In this document: positions 1 through 11,739 of the stretch, piece by piece
Layout of the letters: every line of letters begins with the position of its first letter
Position numbering within the stretch: position 1 is the stretch's first letter
Assembly (NCBI GenBank): GCA_958295665.1
Contig: OY282558.1
Location: 309,786,092 to 309,850,091 of the forward strand
Reading direction: 5' to 3'
Source of the DNA: Tipula vernalis
Lineage: Eukaryota; Arthropoda; Insecta; Diptera; Tipulidae
Length of the DNA: 64,000 bases
Program-made: the position numbers and the translations under genes
Notes under the pieces: model-generated
What the model saw: only the letters and a program-made list of their open reading frames with translations
What the model was told of the DNA's origin: nothing
Databases searched by the model: none

Positions 1-589
1 TTAACTTTACATCAAATTTTTGTAATTTCAAATAACCATCATTAAATGGTCTTAATTTTTATTACTATCCACTCCTTTTCTTGGTTTCGCGAAAAGAATA
101 TGTAGATTCCAAAAAAAAATTTCTACACTGGAAGAGTAAGTTCTTTTCATATTACCTATATTTTCTAAAAAAAATTCGATCTATATGATATATCTAGTTT
201 CAGTTACAAGATCAAAACTTATTTATTTGTGCGAGTTTTGAGTCAAATAATGGTTACAATTATTTTTACTGCTGGGCCTAAAGAAATGTTTTTGTAATTA
301 AAATTACATAATTATGAATAAAAAATTTAGCCCTTTTACTGTCAATCTGGCACTATTTTGACTGAAATCTGGCACTCATCAAAAATATTAGTTGGCAACA
401 CTGATAATAACTTATAAATTAAGAACTGAAAAGCTTACGTTAAAACATAATAGATATTTTCGAATCCGGTAAAGATTTATTAAGCTGCTTATATGTCATG
501 TAGTCGGTTTGATTTAGTGAATTTTATACCAATAATGCAAAACTCGTGCATTACCGAATTTTATGTTGGTATAATTTTTAAATAAGCGT
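1..589. other. AT-rich non-coding DNA
   Basis: No convincing coding region, RNA gene or repeat boundary is visible. Sequence similar to a Tc1-type transposase begins near its right end, so part of this stretch may be the degraded 5' half of that element. Confidence 0.4.
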
Positions 590-1038
590 TTCAATGAAGA
601 CTGTGTTATACCAAAGGTTAAACATCCAACATCTGTCATGGTTTGGGGGTTTATCTTTTTGCTGATAAATATATTCAGATGTTGGATAACGTTTTTTTAC
701 CAAAACTCCCCAATTATTTCGCCGTCGGCAAAGGTACATCTTTCAGCAGGCTGAAGCTCCTGGTCACACCGCCAAGTCGGTTAAAAGCTATTTGAGTTTC
801 AAAAACATTCCGCTATTAGATTGGCCGAGGAACTCTCCGGACATGAACCAAATAGAAAATGTTTGGACGGTTCTAACGACACAGTTATCGAAAAAACACA
901 TCACAGATAAGAGGAAATTAAAAACATATGGTTCAACGACCCACTTATTAAAAAAAAAAACATAATAAACTCGTTCCGACTATGCAACAAATAGTCGAAA
1001 TGTTGCTCAAGAACAAAGGAATGTGGACTAAATATTAA
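590..1038 (+). pseudogene. Tc1-like transposase remnant (C-terminal half)
   Basis: Reading across frameshifts on the + strand gives the order of blocks typical of the DDE domain of Tc1 transposases: a KHPTSVMVWGFI block, a QQAEAPGHTAKS block, and DWPRNSPDMNQIENVW, which holds the final acidic residue. The second catalytic Asp, normally in the QQD motif, reads as Ala here. There is no open frame and the N-terminal HTH region is missing. The conceptual end is the TAA at 1036-1038. This is a dead relic; no terminal inverted repeats were found. The family call is firm, the exact clade is not. Confidence 0.75.
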
Positions 1039-1925
1039 ATAATAGATCTATTAAACTTTAATTTAATTTTTTTATATTCATTAAATCTTTTAATTTAACA
1101 ATTTTAATAAAATATTGATAAATAAATTGATGCTATGATATTGAATTCCCCGAAAAACTAAGTTTGAAAAACGTTGCTAATTCAATGACCATGTACTGTA
1201 CGTGGTATATTGGGGGTAGGGTAAATTGTTGTACACGGTACGGAGTACACTGTGTTACACTGCACGTCTAGTGCGAATTATCAAACGGGCTCTACGTCAA
1301 CGTTTAACCGTATTTTGTGCTTCTTAAAGCTTAAAGTAGCAAATGTTTGTTTTATAAAATGGTTGAAGTATCAAATGAAATGTCCGTTTTCAAATTATTA
1401 AATATCATCTTTTTCATTTTGGGAAGCAAAGTTTCAAAACATTGATTACGATATCCATGGTGTGTCGAGTGTCGGTACTCGGTAGTATTTGTTTAAACGA
1501 AAATTTAATTTAAAATGCTGGTTTTCTCGTTAATCAACATGGGTTCAATAATTAATTTCTAATAATTATTCAAATTAATTACAAAACCATAACAGTCCAT
1601 TTTCTTCCATTAAACGAAAGTAAAACCAACTCTATTTTACCAAACCTGACAAATTGTTTAAAAAGTATTTGGATAAGGGGTGAGAAAAGCCAAAGAAAAC
1701 TATACAGATTAAAGTCTAAAGTATAAGCACATATTAGAGTTGACTGAGCTGCTCTTAATAGTATCGGTGACGTAAAGAAGAATATTGCTTGGTTTAGCGG
1801 CATAAATTGCACAGCTTTAGATTTCGGTTGTGAAAGTATTTAGAAAACCAAGTTTCAAACTCCCAGTTGAATATGAAATTTGGAGATTAAAATTTTTTTT
1901 TTTTAAATTTATGTTTAAAATTTGT
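1039..1925. other. AT-rich non-coding DNA
   Basis: Nothing recognisable as a gene. The 77-codon minus-strand open frame here has low-complexity composition and no family resemblance. Confidence 0.4.
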
Positions 1926-2026
1926 AGCTAGTAGCGATGTGTTAAATCGATCTTTTCCTTCTGTTTTCTTTATTTTCTCATATGATTTTTAACAAAACAG
2001 ATCGATTTAGCCCATCACTACTAGCT
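1926..2026. repeat. Small foldback (inverted repeat)
   Basis: Two 28 nt arms (1926-1953 and 1999-2026) are inverted copies with about two mismatches, enclosing a 45 nt AT-rich spacer. The outer ends read AGCTAGTAG / CTACTAGCT. It could be a MITE relic or a hairpin. No target duplication was identified. Confidence 0.7.
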
Positions 2027-2869
2027 AAGCTTTGAATTCTGGAATTGTGGTTTGGAGTTGAGTTGGAGTGAAAAAAATTGGTTTCATTTTTAGTAATATT
2101 TTGTACTAATAAATAGTACTATTATGTAGTACTTTTTGCTTTAACCGAAATTGAAATTAAGGGAGAGAAAATTTGATCAGCACAAAAGGGGGTTGAAATT
2201 TCAAGTGGTCCATGAAATAACTTAACTAATTTTTTTTTTTATCACTTTCAACATAGCTATGTAGTTTTGGGATAATAATTATTTTTTAGATATGTCAACG
2301 ACAACAATGCTTCAAACAGAACATAAGCAACTCATAACCGCTTTGGTCAGAATAAAACATTTCTCAGTGATATTCCGTTCACGACCTTTGCTGCATTTAT
2401 ATTTTGTAGATATTTTTATGTTGCTCCAACTACATATATTCGTGTTTGTTCTCAACTAATGAAAATTTGTTTATAAATCTTTACATTCTCTTCCGATAAT
2501 ATCCATAATACTAAATAAGCGTATGTACTAGTTCCTCAATCGCTATATTTTCCCAATCTACATTTTCCAATATTATTTCAAAACTTTTCACTATTACTTC
2601 ACTTTAGCATTTTATTTCAGTTGATCACTGATTATCAATCTTGGAAAGGTTAAATTTAACTATGCATACTCTACATCTTAATCCATGCGACCAATTGTGA
2701 TATTAATATTGCAGCGTACTACGTTGGGAATGACCATCACATTACCCTCACTTTAATTCTGTTTGTCCTGAACAGATTCATCCATTGGTTCAGGCGAACT
2801 AAACTAATTTTACTGTTGGGGTCTGCTGAATTCTGTAGCGTGTTCAGTCTTGAGTCGAGTTAACCGAAT
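2027..2869. other. AT-rich non-coding DNA
   Basis: No gene or clear repeat boundary seen. Confidence 0.4.
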
Positions 2870-3313
2870 GGCTCCACGAAATAAGGTCGCCGAACTGATA
2901 AAAAAATGGAATTAAATTCGCAAAAATTGTTTGGTTGCAGAGCAAGTGAAATTAATGTCGAAAAATATTTATAAAAAAAATAGTTTCAAAGCTTAGTTTC
3001 ATTATTTTTCCGAGTTTAGTTTCATGTTTTGCGTAATAAGCTCGAAAACATATAATGTTCTGCAGAAATTTTCACGCTCATGTGAAATTCTGGAAAAGAG
3101 GAAATTTAATATTAAATTAAAAACAATAAAAAGAATCTATCCGCGGAACCTTAGAATCCGAATTTCTGAGTTTAATTCTAACTATTTTCCCGAGTTGAGT
3201 TCCGATTTTTATGAAATTAAACTAGCCGAATATTCCCGAGTTTAAGTCCAATTCTTCCCGACTCTAATTCCATTTTTTTGCTATATTAACCCCGGCGACT
3301 TTATTTCGTAGCC
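2870..3313. mobile_element. MITE-like element with terminal inverted repeats (~444 bp)
   Basis: The left end (GGCTCCACGAAATAAGGTCG) matches the reverse complement of the right end (GGCTACGAAATAAAGTCGCC) with small differences, and both arms continue into an A-run plus ATGGAATTA. The interior has several loose copies of a 'CCGAGTT(T/G)AGTTCC' phrase, so the element may have grown from short internal repeats. It has no coding capacity. The 73-codon + frame inside it (3024-3245) is a product of the repeats. The target duplication is not clear. Confidence 0.6.
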
Positions 3314-3948
3314 CTATCTCCATTAATGCCACTATGTATTTCATATAGTAACTGCCTTTTCCCAGGTCATTGGCGGCACGATGTGTTGTTAGTGCCCTCC
3401 ACCTTGCATCATCCATCTCCTCACCGAAGTGAGAGACTCATACCTTGCTGCTTATTCACCCAGCAATCCTGCGATTCGCCCAGCGATTTGTGCAGTAAAA
3501 CATCTTGCTTCCTCTCCAACATACTCCATCGCAACTACTCAGTCTGCCTCTCGTGGTTATAAGGCTGTCTCCTCAATCACCCGCCCATTGTTCTCCGAAA
3601 TGATTTTCATGTTCAATTTTTATTCAACGAAAATTTGCAGAAAGTTTCATCTAACATTGTGTTTTAAAATCAAATTTACATTTTTAATTTTCCATAAGAG
3701 AAATAAATAAAATTTCTAATGCGAACACCAGCTCAACTCTTTGGAACGGAGACTTTTATAAAATTTCTTTTTTTATATTGTTCTTTCCAATTTCTTACAT
3801 TTAATTTTTAAACTTGTAGAGAATTACATGAGCTGCGATCAAGAACTATAGAACTGATTAAGTTAGAATATTTTTTAAAGATCTAAAAATACCCGCCAAT
3901 AACAATAATATATGATTGTAACCAAAATTTACTTTAATTTTTCCATAG
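3314..3948. other. Non-coding, with a GC-richer island at about 3330-3600
   Basis: About 270 bp around 3330-3600 are clearly richer in G+C than the flanks and open in two + frames, with Ser/Ala/Pro-rich translations. This composition resembles the LINE-derived islands elsewhere in the window, but I recognise no motif. The right end leads into the polypyrimidine tract and splice acceptor of the FAM107 exon. Confidence 0.35.
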
Positions 3949-4192
3949 ATGATTTAAATACCACCGAGACATCAAAGGAATCATTGGATAAACTGCCAAA
4001 TCAATTGAAAAGTGTTTCCGAATCATTAGAAAAGCAATTTTCAACCAAAATGATGCCACCATTACAATCGCCAGCAACCAACATTGCAACCGATTCGCAA
4101 GGATTAATTGTGCCAAAAAAGATTATGAATCCTTGTCGAGATTCAAACGATCGCCAAAATCTACATAGAGAACTGTTATTCAATCAAAAAAT
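3949..4192 (+). CDS. FAM107/DUF1151 family protein, penultimate coding exon
   Basis: This internal exon encodes about 80 residues. Its acceptor is TTTTTCCATAG ending at 3948 and its donor is AT|GTAAGT at 4193. The frame enters with two bases of a split codon and leaves with two bases (AT), which pair with the A at 14508 to make an Ile codon. The C-terminal part contains LIVPKKIMNPCRDSNDRQNL followed by HRELLFNQK. This is the conserved start of the FAM107 (DRR1/TU3A) domain, where vertebrates have a similar KPKKLLNP...LHRELL block. The N-terminal half is Ser/Thr-rich and unconserved. Upstream exons and the start codon are not identified and may lie outside the window. Vertebrate FAM107 proteins are small coiled-coil, actin-associated factors; the role in insects is inferred only by family. 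The frame runs on to a TAA at 4194-4196, but the strong donor and matching downstream exon argue for splicing. Confidence 0.85.
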
Positions 4193-5149
4193 GTAAGTAA
4201 ATTATGTATTAATATGTACATGTATAACCTTGAAATCGCGTAATCGATGTTTCGGTCGATTAAATTTATATATATACAAAACTATTTACTATGGATAATA
4301 ATATGATTGCCCATAAATGGCACATGCTCAATTCAATGAACAAATTTGTTAATTTATTTTGATGAGCTCTTTGAACTCTATACTCTACAAATTTATAAAA
4401 AATACAAGAATTGGTTCCGGTGAAAATTAAATTTGCTATCAAAATCATTTTATTCAATCAAGTTTTATTTAGCAAGCTACCAGTCACCCCACAATACCTC
4501 ATTCATACATGTACATATACCTATGAGAATTGAAAAGCCAATTTATTAATTTACGTTTTGTTTTCATTTTTATTTTTTATTTTTTATTAAATCATATTTT
4601 TCACGTCATGTAATAAATTTAATTCAGAGGAAATAATAAATATAAAACGAGAGAATAGTTACTATAAATTAACTTGTACCTATGTATGCACTTACATCAT
4701 TCATTCTTTAGTTTGCAATTGCGATTTAGATTTTTTTATTTACTAAATAGTGAAGGTTAATTGGAGCTTTTTTGGATTTTTTTTTCTATCATTGTTTTGT
4801 CTTATTATGGAAATGCACGCTATAAGTAACAGATGCGCACTTTTCAAGTTATTTTTCTCAAATCAATGTGCTGCAGGAATCGCTGTAGAGTAGAGTAGAG
4901 TGATATTAAGCGTTGCCTTTCAATTGAGTCTAAAGTAAGTAAGTTGTTTTGTATTGTCGCTTCGTTATTCGAAACTTTGTAAAATACAACTAAAGCAGGT
5001 TTGCTTGAAGATTGGCACAAGAGATAAGCCGTTTTAAATTGCTTATTTTCGTCTGTTTATTCAACCGCCAATCAAGAACTTGTCAATCCTTGGCGGAAAG
5101 CGAAAGACTTTGCTAACATTTACATTTCATTCATTAATAAAATGTATGA
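4193..5149. other. Start of the 10.3 kb FAM107 intron, AT-rich
   Basis: Begins with the donor GTAAGT. No gene is visible. A TAGAG triplication lies near 4887-4903. The whole intron runs 4193-14507 and is filled mostly by transposable elements listed separately. Confidence 0.5.
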
Positions 5150-6240
5150 ATAGGTTAGGTTAGGTTGGGTTGGAGTGGCTGCTTAGGGATACTTAAACTG
5201 GTGACGATCCATTGTGATACCACAGGATATATCCCCTTTACCCTTACTGGAACGATTTAGAGTTACATATGTAGTAAAACATCCCGCACCTTACTATTTT
5301 CGCGACAGTTGTCCATCTTGAGGTTACCCAAGTAATTGGTGCCTTCAAAGTGATAATGCTGAACATGAGGAAAGGAAGTGAATCAACTTGTCTTCCTCCT
5401 CCTCGTCCAAACAGCTTCTACAGAAGTCATTTGCCTCCAGACCCAGCCTTGCATGTTATACAAAAAGGCAATGTCTCGTGAGTACTCCTACGACCGTCCT
5501 TAATTCACGTCTCCGAAAGGAGATTAATGTTTTGGTGTACCGTAAGTCAAGTTCTGGCCAAACTTGTCTTGCTGCGGTACTGGCGAGAGTGTTAGTCCAC
5601 TTTTCCTCTGCTAAGGCTAGCGCCTGCTTCCTAAGTGCTAGTTTAAGCGCTATGATAGGCCTCCCTAGACTTGCTATTTCCGCTTGCAGCTAGGGAATCG
5701 TACCATACCTAGTTAGCTCATCCGCTCTGCAGTTCCCTACGACATCCGAGTGACCAGGGACCCAGATTTGAAGAGATGACACTTTTTGCTTCTCAGTGAG
5801 CGGTCCCTCGAGGTCGCAATCCACATCTCCAGGATTCTAATGGCTGAGCAACGATTCCTATATCGCCGCATCGCCGGATATCCCTCATCCTTTTCCCATT
5901 CCTTGTGTAGCGTTGTCACCACTGGCTCCTGGCTTCAGCACCTTAGAGTTATCCCCCCTTCGCTCCATCAGAGGGAGCCCCACGTTTCTGATTCGAGGTG
6001 TTTCCCATCAATTTGTCCGGCTTTTGGAGAGTGCCGGTTTTCTTCTTCTGTGTTTTAATCTATCTAATCAATTTGATTCCCACGAGTACCGGAGAAAGAA
6101 AGGACCACTTGCGCACGATTATCAGCACGGGTCGCTTTCCACCTTAATCCAGCCCATGTAGCATGACCTGCCTTACACCTAGGCCACTTTTATTTCCCGC
6201 TGCAAACAATGAGCGTGGATCCGGAGGTGACGGCAGTTGT
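5150..6240 (-). pseudogene. LINE 3' end: degraded RNase H domain and 3' tail
   Basis: On the - strand, near 5760-5500, broken frames read SGHSDVVGNCRADELTR and then a long Ala/Leu-rich helix. This is the 'W-V-P-G-H-x-G-x-x-G-N-x-x-A-D' end of the RNase H domain found in R1/LOA/I-type LINEs. The region is far richer in G+C than its surroundings. Its 3' side (5150-5175 on the + strand) ends in repeats of TAGGT, which in this orientation are the CTAACC-type tail of the LINE. Several stops and frameshifts make it non-functional. It sits in the FAM107 intron in antisense orientation. Confidence 0.65.
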
Positions 6241-6333
6241 AAGGGAAATTTATTAATAATTTTCAAACAAATTTTTTTGTAACAAACCTGGTTCAACCAT
6301 GTTGAAATTTTGTAAATTAAGTTTAATTTTCTC

Positions 6334-6449
6334 GTGCAAATCGTGAAAATTGGTTCCACCATACCCCACAAATATAGATTGACCTACCCACGCGCAAATG
6401 GTGGAAATTAGTTCCACCATACCCTACAAATATAGATTGACCTACCCAC
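6334..6449. repeat. Two-copy tandem repeat, 58 bp period
   Basis: The phrase TTCCACCATACCC(C/T)ACAAA recurs at 6354 and 6412. The flanking CG(T/C)GCAAAT..TG(A/G)AA also recurs, giving two adjacent 58 bp units. Confidence 0.75.
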
Positions 6450-6612
6450 TAAAAGGATGGTAAGCATGAAGGTTTATGACATCCGGCTGGTAGTAATTTT
6501 TGCACTGAAGTTTACTCGTAGCTGAATAGAAATTGGTGGTTTCTTCAAAACACATTGCGAACTGCACTGAATGCGATACGAATTCAAATGTAATAAAATT
6601 CATATTTGATTC

Positions 6613-7106
6613 TCAATATTTTAAGTGGAAAGCTGCCGTTAACCAGATTCCAAAATCCTCCGTTTAGAAAAAATTTCTTATTGATAATATGATCCATATA
6701 TTGACTTATACGACCTATACAACCGAACCTTCTCCAAATCTTTGGGTGTGCTTTTAGTGGACCATCAACAGAAAATACTCAATATTTTAAATGGAACTTC
6801 CATTAACAAGATTCCAAATACTCTGTTTGGGGAAAACTTCTTCTGGATAATGTGCCTCATACATTATCTTAAACGACCTGTAAAGCCGAATCTTGCCCAA
6901 ATCTCTGAGAGTGCTTGTCAATGAGCCATCAATAGAAAAAACTCAATGTTTTAAGTGTTAAACTGTCATTAACAAGATTTTAAATCCCCCGTTTGGAAAA
7001 AGCTTCTTCTGCGTAATGCGCCCCTTACATTGATTTGTACGACCTATATAGCCGAACCTTGCTCAAATCTCTAGGATTGCCCGCTTATGGGTCAACAAGA
7101 AAATAC
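6613..7106. repeat. Three-copy tandem repeat, ~165 bp unit
   Basis: Units start at 6613, 6779 and 6943, each with TCAAT(A/G)TTTTAAGTG or a close variant. Each runs through 'AAGATT(C/T)...AAATC', 'TACGACCTAT..AGCCGAA' and 'CAAATCTCT.GG' to a closing 'GAAAATACTC'. Copies differ at roughly a fifth of positions, so the array is old. A single-unit open frame (6742-6924) is a by-product. It resembles a short satellite or minisatellite seed. Confidence 0.8.
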
Positions 7107-7489
7107 TCAGAAGCTTTAAATGAAAGTATTAATTCGTTTAAGTTTTAAAAGTGATCTAAAAGCATTTTTGATTTAATTTGGTCGTTTTTTGTTTGAAATC
7201 AAATAATTACGTTTTAATTTTTGTTACAAACTTTAGAGAAAGAAATCACACAGTTTATTCCAATAAGAATTTTGTTCTGAGTATTTCTAATGCATTCAGT
7301 TTTTTTGTTAATTGTTATTTTTTATCAGAAACTTTCGCTTCCAAAGTTCCAAGTTTCTTTCATTTGTTTGTTCTTTTATTTATTTAACTTTCTCATTTGC
7401 TGAAGTACCGAATCTTTATGGCGCTAAATATTTAGCTGAACGGAATTGGGCAGTAAAATATTTAGCTCTCCAAATAAAATGTAATGTTT

Positions 7490-7494
7490 GTGCA
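7490..7494. other. Target site duplication (GTGCA), left
   Basis: GTGCA directly precedes the 5' LTR and recurs at 11929-11933 directly after the 3' LTR. Five bp is the usual size for Ty1/copia integration. Confidence 0.9.
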
Positions 7495-7683
7495 TGTTGG
7501 AGTGAGAACATTTTTTATATCCGTGTAAAAGAGATAGATATGTTATGTATATATATCTGCGCTGTGCTTTTATTATTGTCATGAAGTTTATGCTTAACCT
7601 AAAGATATAATCTTTGATTTTGTAACGTGAACAGTCGTGTTTTATTCTAATTGTATTCTCTCCGAACTAATTATATCCCAACA
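7495..7683 (+). repeat. 5' LTR of the copia element
   Basis: 189 bp, starting TGTTGGAGTGAG and ending ATATCCCAACA. It differs from the 3' LTR at one base (G versus A in GAGATA(G/A)ATATG). The TG...CA ends and inverted TGTTGG/CCAACA termini are standard for LTRs. Confidence 0.95.
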
Positions 7684-7697
7684 GGATATGGGCCCAG
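7684..7697 (+). other. tRNA primer binding site
   Basis: GGATATGGGCCCAG follows the LTR immediately. It is the complement, with one mismatch, of the anticodon arm of eukaryotic initiator tRNA-Met (CTGGGCCCATAACC). Priming from an internal half of tRNA-iMet is the known copia mechanism. Confidence 0.85.
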
Positions 7698-7746
7698 AGA
7701 AACACGTTTTAATATATAATTAGTTACGCAGATAATTTTTTAAACC

Positions 7747-10700
7747 ATGGCAAACAATTATATTCCTTCAATAGACAAATTGAAAGGCAGAGAAAATTAT
7801 AACACGTGGCAATTCGCAGTCAAAAAGTACTTGGAACATGAGGACCTTTGGTAGTACGTCCTGAAAGTAGATGATACTAAAGTACAAAAAGATATTTTAG
7901 CACAATCAAAAATTATTTTGCTTATTGACCCGGTGAACTATGTTCATATTACTGAAGCAAAAAATGCAAAAGAAATTTGGGATAAAATAAACTTTCGAAG
8001 ATTCTGGATCAACACGCAAGGTTGGTCTTCTACGTGATTTAATTACAACAAAATTGGAAAAATGTGATACAATCGATCAATATGTTAACAAAATTATAAT
8101 AACCACTCATAAACTCACAAGTATTGGATTTGTTTGGCACATTTTTATTGGCAGGATTGTCGGACGAGTATAGACCGATGATAATGGGGCTTGAAAGCTC
8201 TGGTATCTCTATTACTGGTGATTCGATCAAAACCAAATTGCTGCAAGATGTGAAAGTTAAAAAAAAGAATTCTAATGACGCCGCTTTATATGGAAAATTC
8301 AATAAAAATACGAATTCAAAAAACCGAACAATACCTCAAAGGGTCCGAGATGTTACGGTCATAATAATTTTGGACATATATCCAAAAACTGTCCCAACAA
8401 GAAGGATGATAAAACTCAACATGAGTCGAACCATCAGTATAATAAATCGTCATCTAGCCAAAACAAGAAAAATGTAACCTCACTTTTTGCTAGTCTAAAA
8501 TCTGGATCAATAGTTGAATCAGATGAATGGTACATTGATTCCGGTGCCTCATCACACATGACAGTACATGGTGAATGGTTGCAGAACATCAAAGTTCCTC
8601 CAAACAGTGAAATTATTATAGCGAATAATGATCGTATTCAGATAGCCGCTGTAGGTGATGTAAAATTTAATATATTTTCGGAAAACACTAATGATGTGGA
8701 ACCTGTTTATATTAAAAACGTTCTACATGTTCCAAATTTATCGACGAATTTACTTTCTGTGAGCCAGATGTGTTCTAATGGCAAAAGAGTAGTGTTTGAT
8801 GTAGACGGTTGTAAAATTTATAATGAAGACAGTGTGTTGGTCGCGACTGCTAAACTAGAGGATAATATCTATAAACTAAATCGTGCTCCGGATGAACTTG
8901 AAAAAAAAATAAGTGTATGACAGCTAATAATGTTTATAATGAATGGATGTTATGGCATCGCCGTTTAGGCCATATGAATTTTGATTACATGAGACAATTG
9001 CAGAACATTTCCCTTTCATTCTGTGATAAACAACTATCTGTTTATACTAAAAAGCCATGTGTAGTATGTTTAAAGGGTAAACAAGCTAAACAACCTTTTA
9101 AAAATACTGGAACTCGTGCAACAAAAGTGCTACAAATTGTACACTCCGATGCTTGTGGCCCGATGGAGATAGAATCTCTAAGTGGTTCCAGATACTTTGT
9201 AACAATGATCGATGATTATACCAGAAAAACTTTTGTTTACTTTTTAAAATCAAAGAATGAAGTAAAAGAATAATTTTTGTATTTTAAGAATGCCGTTGAA
9301 AACGAAACAGGACAACGAATACAAATTCTACGAACTGATGGTGGCACTGAATATCAACCACTTGATAAATTACTGCTTGAATCTGGTATTCAACATCAAA
9401 TACTGCCATATACTCCTGAACAAAATGGCGTAGCTGAACGACAAAACAGATCTATTGTGGAAAGAGCTCGTTGTTTATTGTTTGATGCAAAGTTACAGAA
9501 ACAGTTTTGGGCTGAAGCGGTTTCAACAGCTGTGTTTATCATGAATAGATCACCAACCAAGGCATTATCCGATAAATTAGTTCCTGAAGAAGTTTGGTCT
9601 AATAAAAAACCAGATATGAAATTTCTAAGAATTTTTGGTTGCATAGCTATGGCTCATGTACCCAGTCAAAAACGTAAGAAATGGGATGCCAAATCAACAA
9701 TGTATTTTTGTTGGTTATCCTTCTGGAACAAAAGGATACCGGTTATATGTGCCTGAAACACAAAAAATAATTCTTAGCCGAAATGTTGTTTTTATTGAGA
9801 CTGATAATGACATTTTAACTCTCAATGGATTTAACGATGAAGCTGATCTCGATGCTAAAAAAGAATCAGAAATGGAATTCTTTATAAGACCTGAAGAAAA
9901 TACGGTGCAAGTGGGAGGGAGTTAATGAACTTAAAGATGACAATTCTCAGATTTGTTTGAATGAGAATCTGAGTCAGATTATCAATGAAGATGATTGTTG
10001 TGAACCGTCTCAAGCTGAAAGTGATTTCTATGGTTTTTCAGATGAAGAAGAACAGAATATAAATGTCCAAGCTGTCGAAAAGAATTCAAAACAACGACCT
10101 TCATCAAGAAAAACTGAGTTACCAAAGAAATTTGATAATTTTATTATGAAGGCAAATACAAGTGAATTATCTGATCCTTTGACCGTACAAGAAGCATTAA
10201 GTCGATCAGACGAAAAATTCTGGAGAGAAGCCATGAAAAGTGAATATGACTCTCTAATCGAAAATGAAACATGGACATTAGTGAAACTACCTTCAGATCG
10301 AAAAGCAATTGATTGCAAGTGGGTTTTTAAAACCAAAATTGACGCTTCTGGTAAACTACGTTACAAAGCACGGCTTGTAATCAAAGGATGTGCTCAAACA
10401 AAGGGGATAGATTACAGTGAAACATATTCACCAGTGGTTCGATACACATCCATATGTTATCTAATGGCATTGGCTTCTAAATTCGATCTTGACATTGATT
10501 ACATGGATACAGTCACTGCATTTTTACAAGGAGATTTAAATGAAGATATTTACATGTTACAACCCGTTGGCTATGGTAATGGCACAAAAATTTGTAAATT
10601 AAAAAATGCTCTTTACGGATTGAAGCAAGCCAGCAGAGTATGGAATATTAAATTGGACAAAGTTTTAACCAATATCGGGTTTAAACGATCAAAAGTAGAT

Positions 10701-11720
10701 CCATGTATTTATTATAATATAGAAAAATCTAAAATGATATTTTTAGCAGTTTATGTGGATGATTTGCTGCTATTTAGTAATTGTGCCGAAATTAAAGATA
10801 AAGTTAAAATGGAACTTAATAATCATTTCAAGATGAAAGATTTCGGTGAAGCTAAATCCTGTTTAGGAATAAATATCACACGTGATCGTGAAAAGCATAA
10901 AATTTGGATAGATCAAGAAAAATACATTAATGAAGTTTTAATCAGATTCAACATGTCCAATTGTAATCCTGTATCTACTCCTTGTGATACAAATTTGAAA
11001 CTGTCGAAAGAAATGTGTCCGAAATACACAAGTGAAATCAATGAAATGGAGTGTGTGCCATATCAACAAGCTGTTGGGAGTATTTTGTATGGTGCTCAAG
11101 GTACCAGATCTGATATTGCGTATGCAGTTAATATAGTGAGCCGTTTTAACAATAATCCTGGTAGACAACATTGGAATACTGTTAAGAGAATTCTGCGGTA
11201 TTTGAAGGGAACGTCCAGCATCAAACTTGAATTCTCAAAATATGGAAATTCAGATCTCATGGGATATTGTGATGCTGATTGGGCTGGTGACATTGATGAA
11301 AGGTGGTCAGTTACTGGTTACGTATTCATGATGCAAGATGGCCCACTTTCATGGAATAGTAAAAAACAACCAACTGTAGCCCTATCCACAACCGAAGCCG
11401 AATACATGGCCCTCTCTGCTGCAACACAAGAAGCTATGTGGCTTAAAAATTTTGAAAATGAATTTCAATTTGGTAAACCGAAATCGGTGAAGATTCTATG
11501 TGACAATAAGAGTGCCCTCGATCTTGCCGCGACTAATGGTTATCATGCACGGACTAAGCACATAGACATTAGACATCATTTCGTACGAAAATGGGTTGAA
11601 GATCAGAAAATAACGATTGCATCAATCTCAACGGACCAGATGGTTGTAGATATATCAACCAAAGGAATAAGTAAGGACAAACATACATCCTGCTGTAGTG
11701 GACTTGGTTTACTGAATTGA
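7747..11720 (+). pseudogene. Broken copia gag-pol polyprotein gene
   Basis: The ATG at 7747 opens Gag (MANNYIPSIDKLKGRENYNT...). Landmarks in order: a zinc knuckle near 8350, with His where the second Cys should be; the protease DSGAS motif near 8537; the H/C integrase zinc-binding region (LWHRRLGH) at 8947; the integrase core with HSDACGP, TDGGTEY and the PEQNGVAERQNR motif; RT with YMDTVTAFLQGD and the catalytic YVDD near 10750; and RNase H with CDADWAGD, TEAEYMAL and DNKSALD. Lesions: a TAG at 7852, frame changes near 7990, 8128, 8340, 8900 (in a run of nine A), 9706 (in a T run) and 9912, and a TAA at 9271. The RT-RNase H block 9957-11720 is still open for 587 codons. As it stands it cannot make a full polyprotein. 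Confidence 0.93.
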
Positions 11721-11739
11721 ATATATGTTCTAGTGGGAG

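Noticed and set aside
3326..3710. Overlapping Ser/Cys-rich frames in a GC-rich island
   Set aside because: Frames overlap each other, lack motifs and look like a transposon-derived island; not supported as a gene.
4194..4196. In-frame TAA as the natural end of the FAM107 gene
   Set aside because: The TAA overlaps a strong GTAAGT donor, and the exon at 14508 continues the conserved family domain in phase.
5150..5175. TTAGG-like telomere repeat
   Set aside because: Only about three TAGGT units, imperfect, and at the 3' boundary of a LINE RNase H relic. It fits a LINE tail better than an interstitial telomere.
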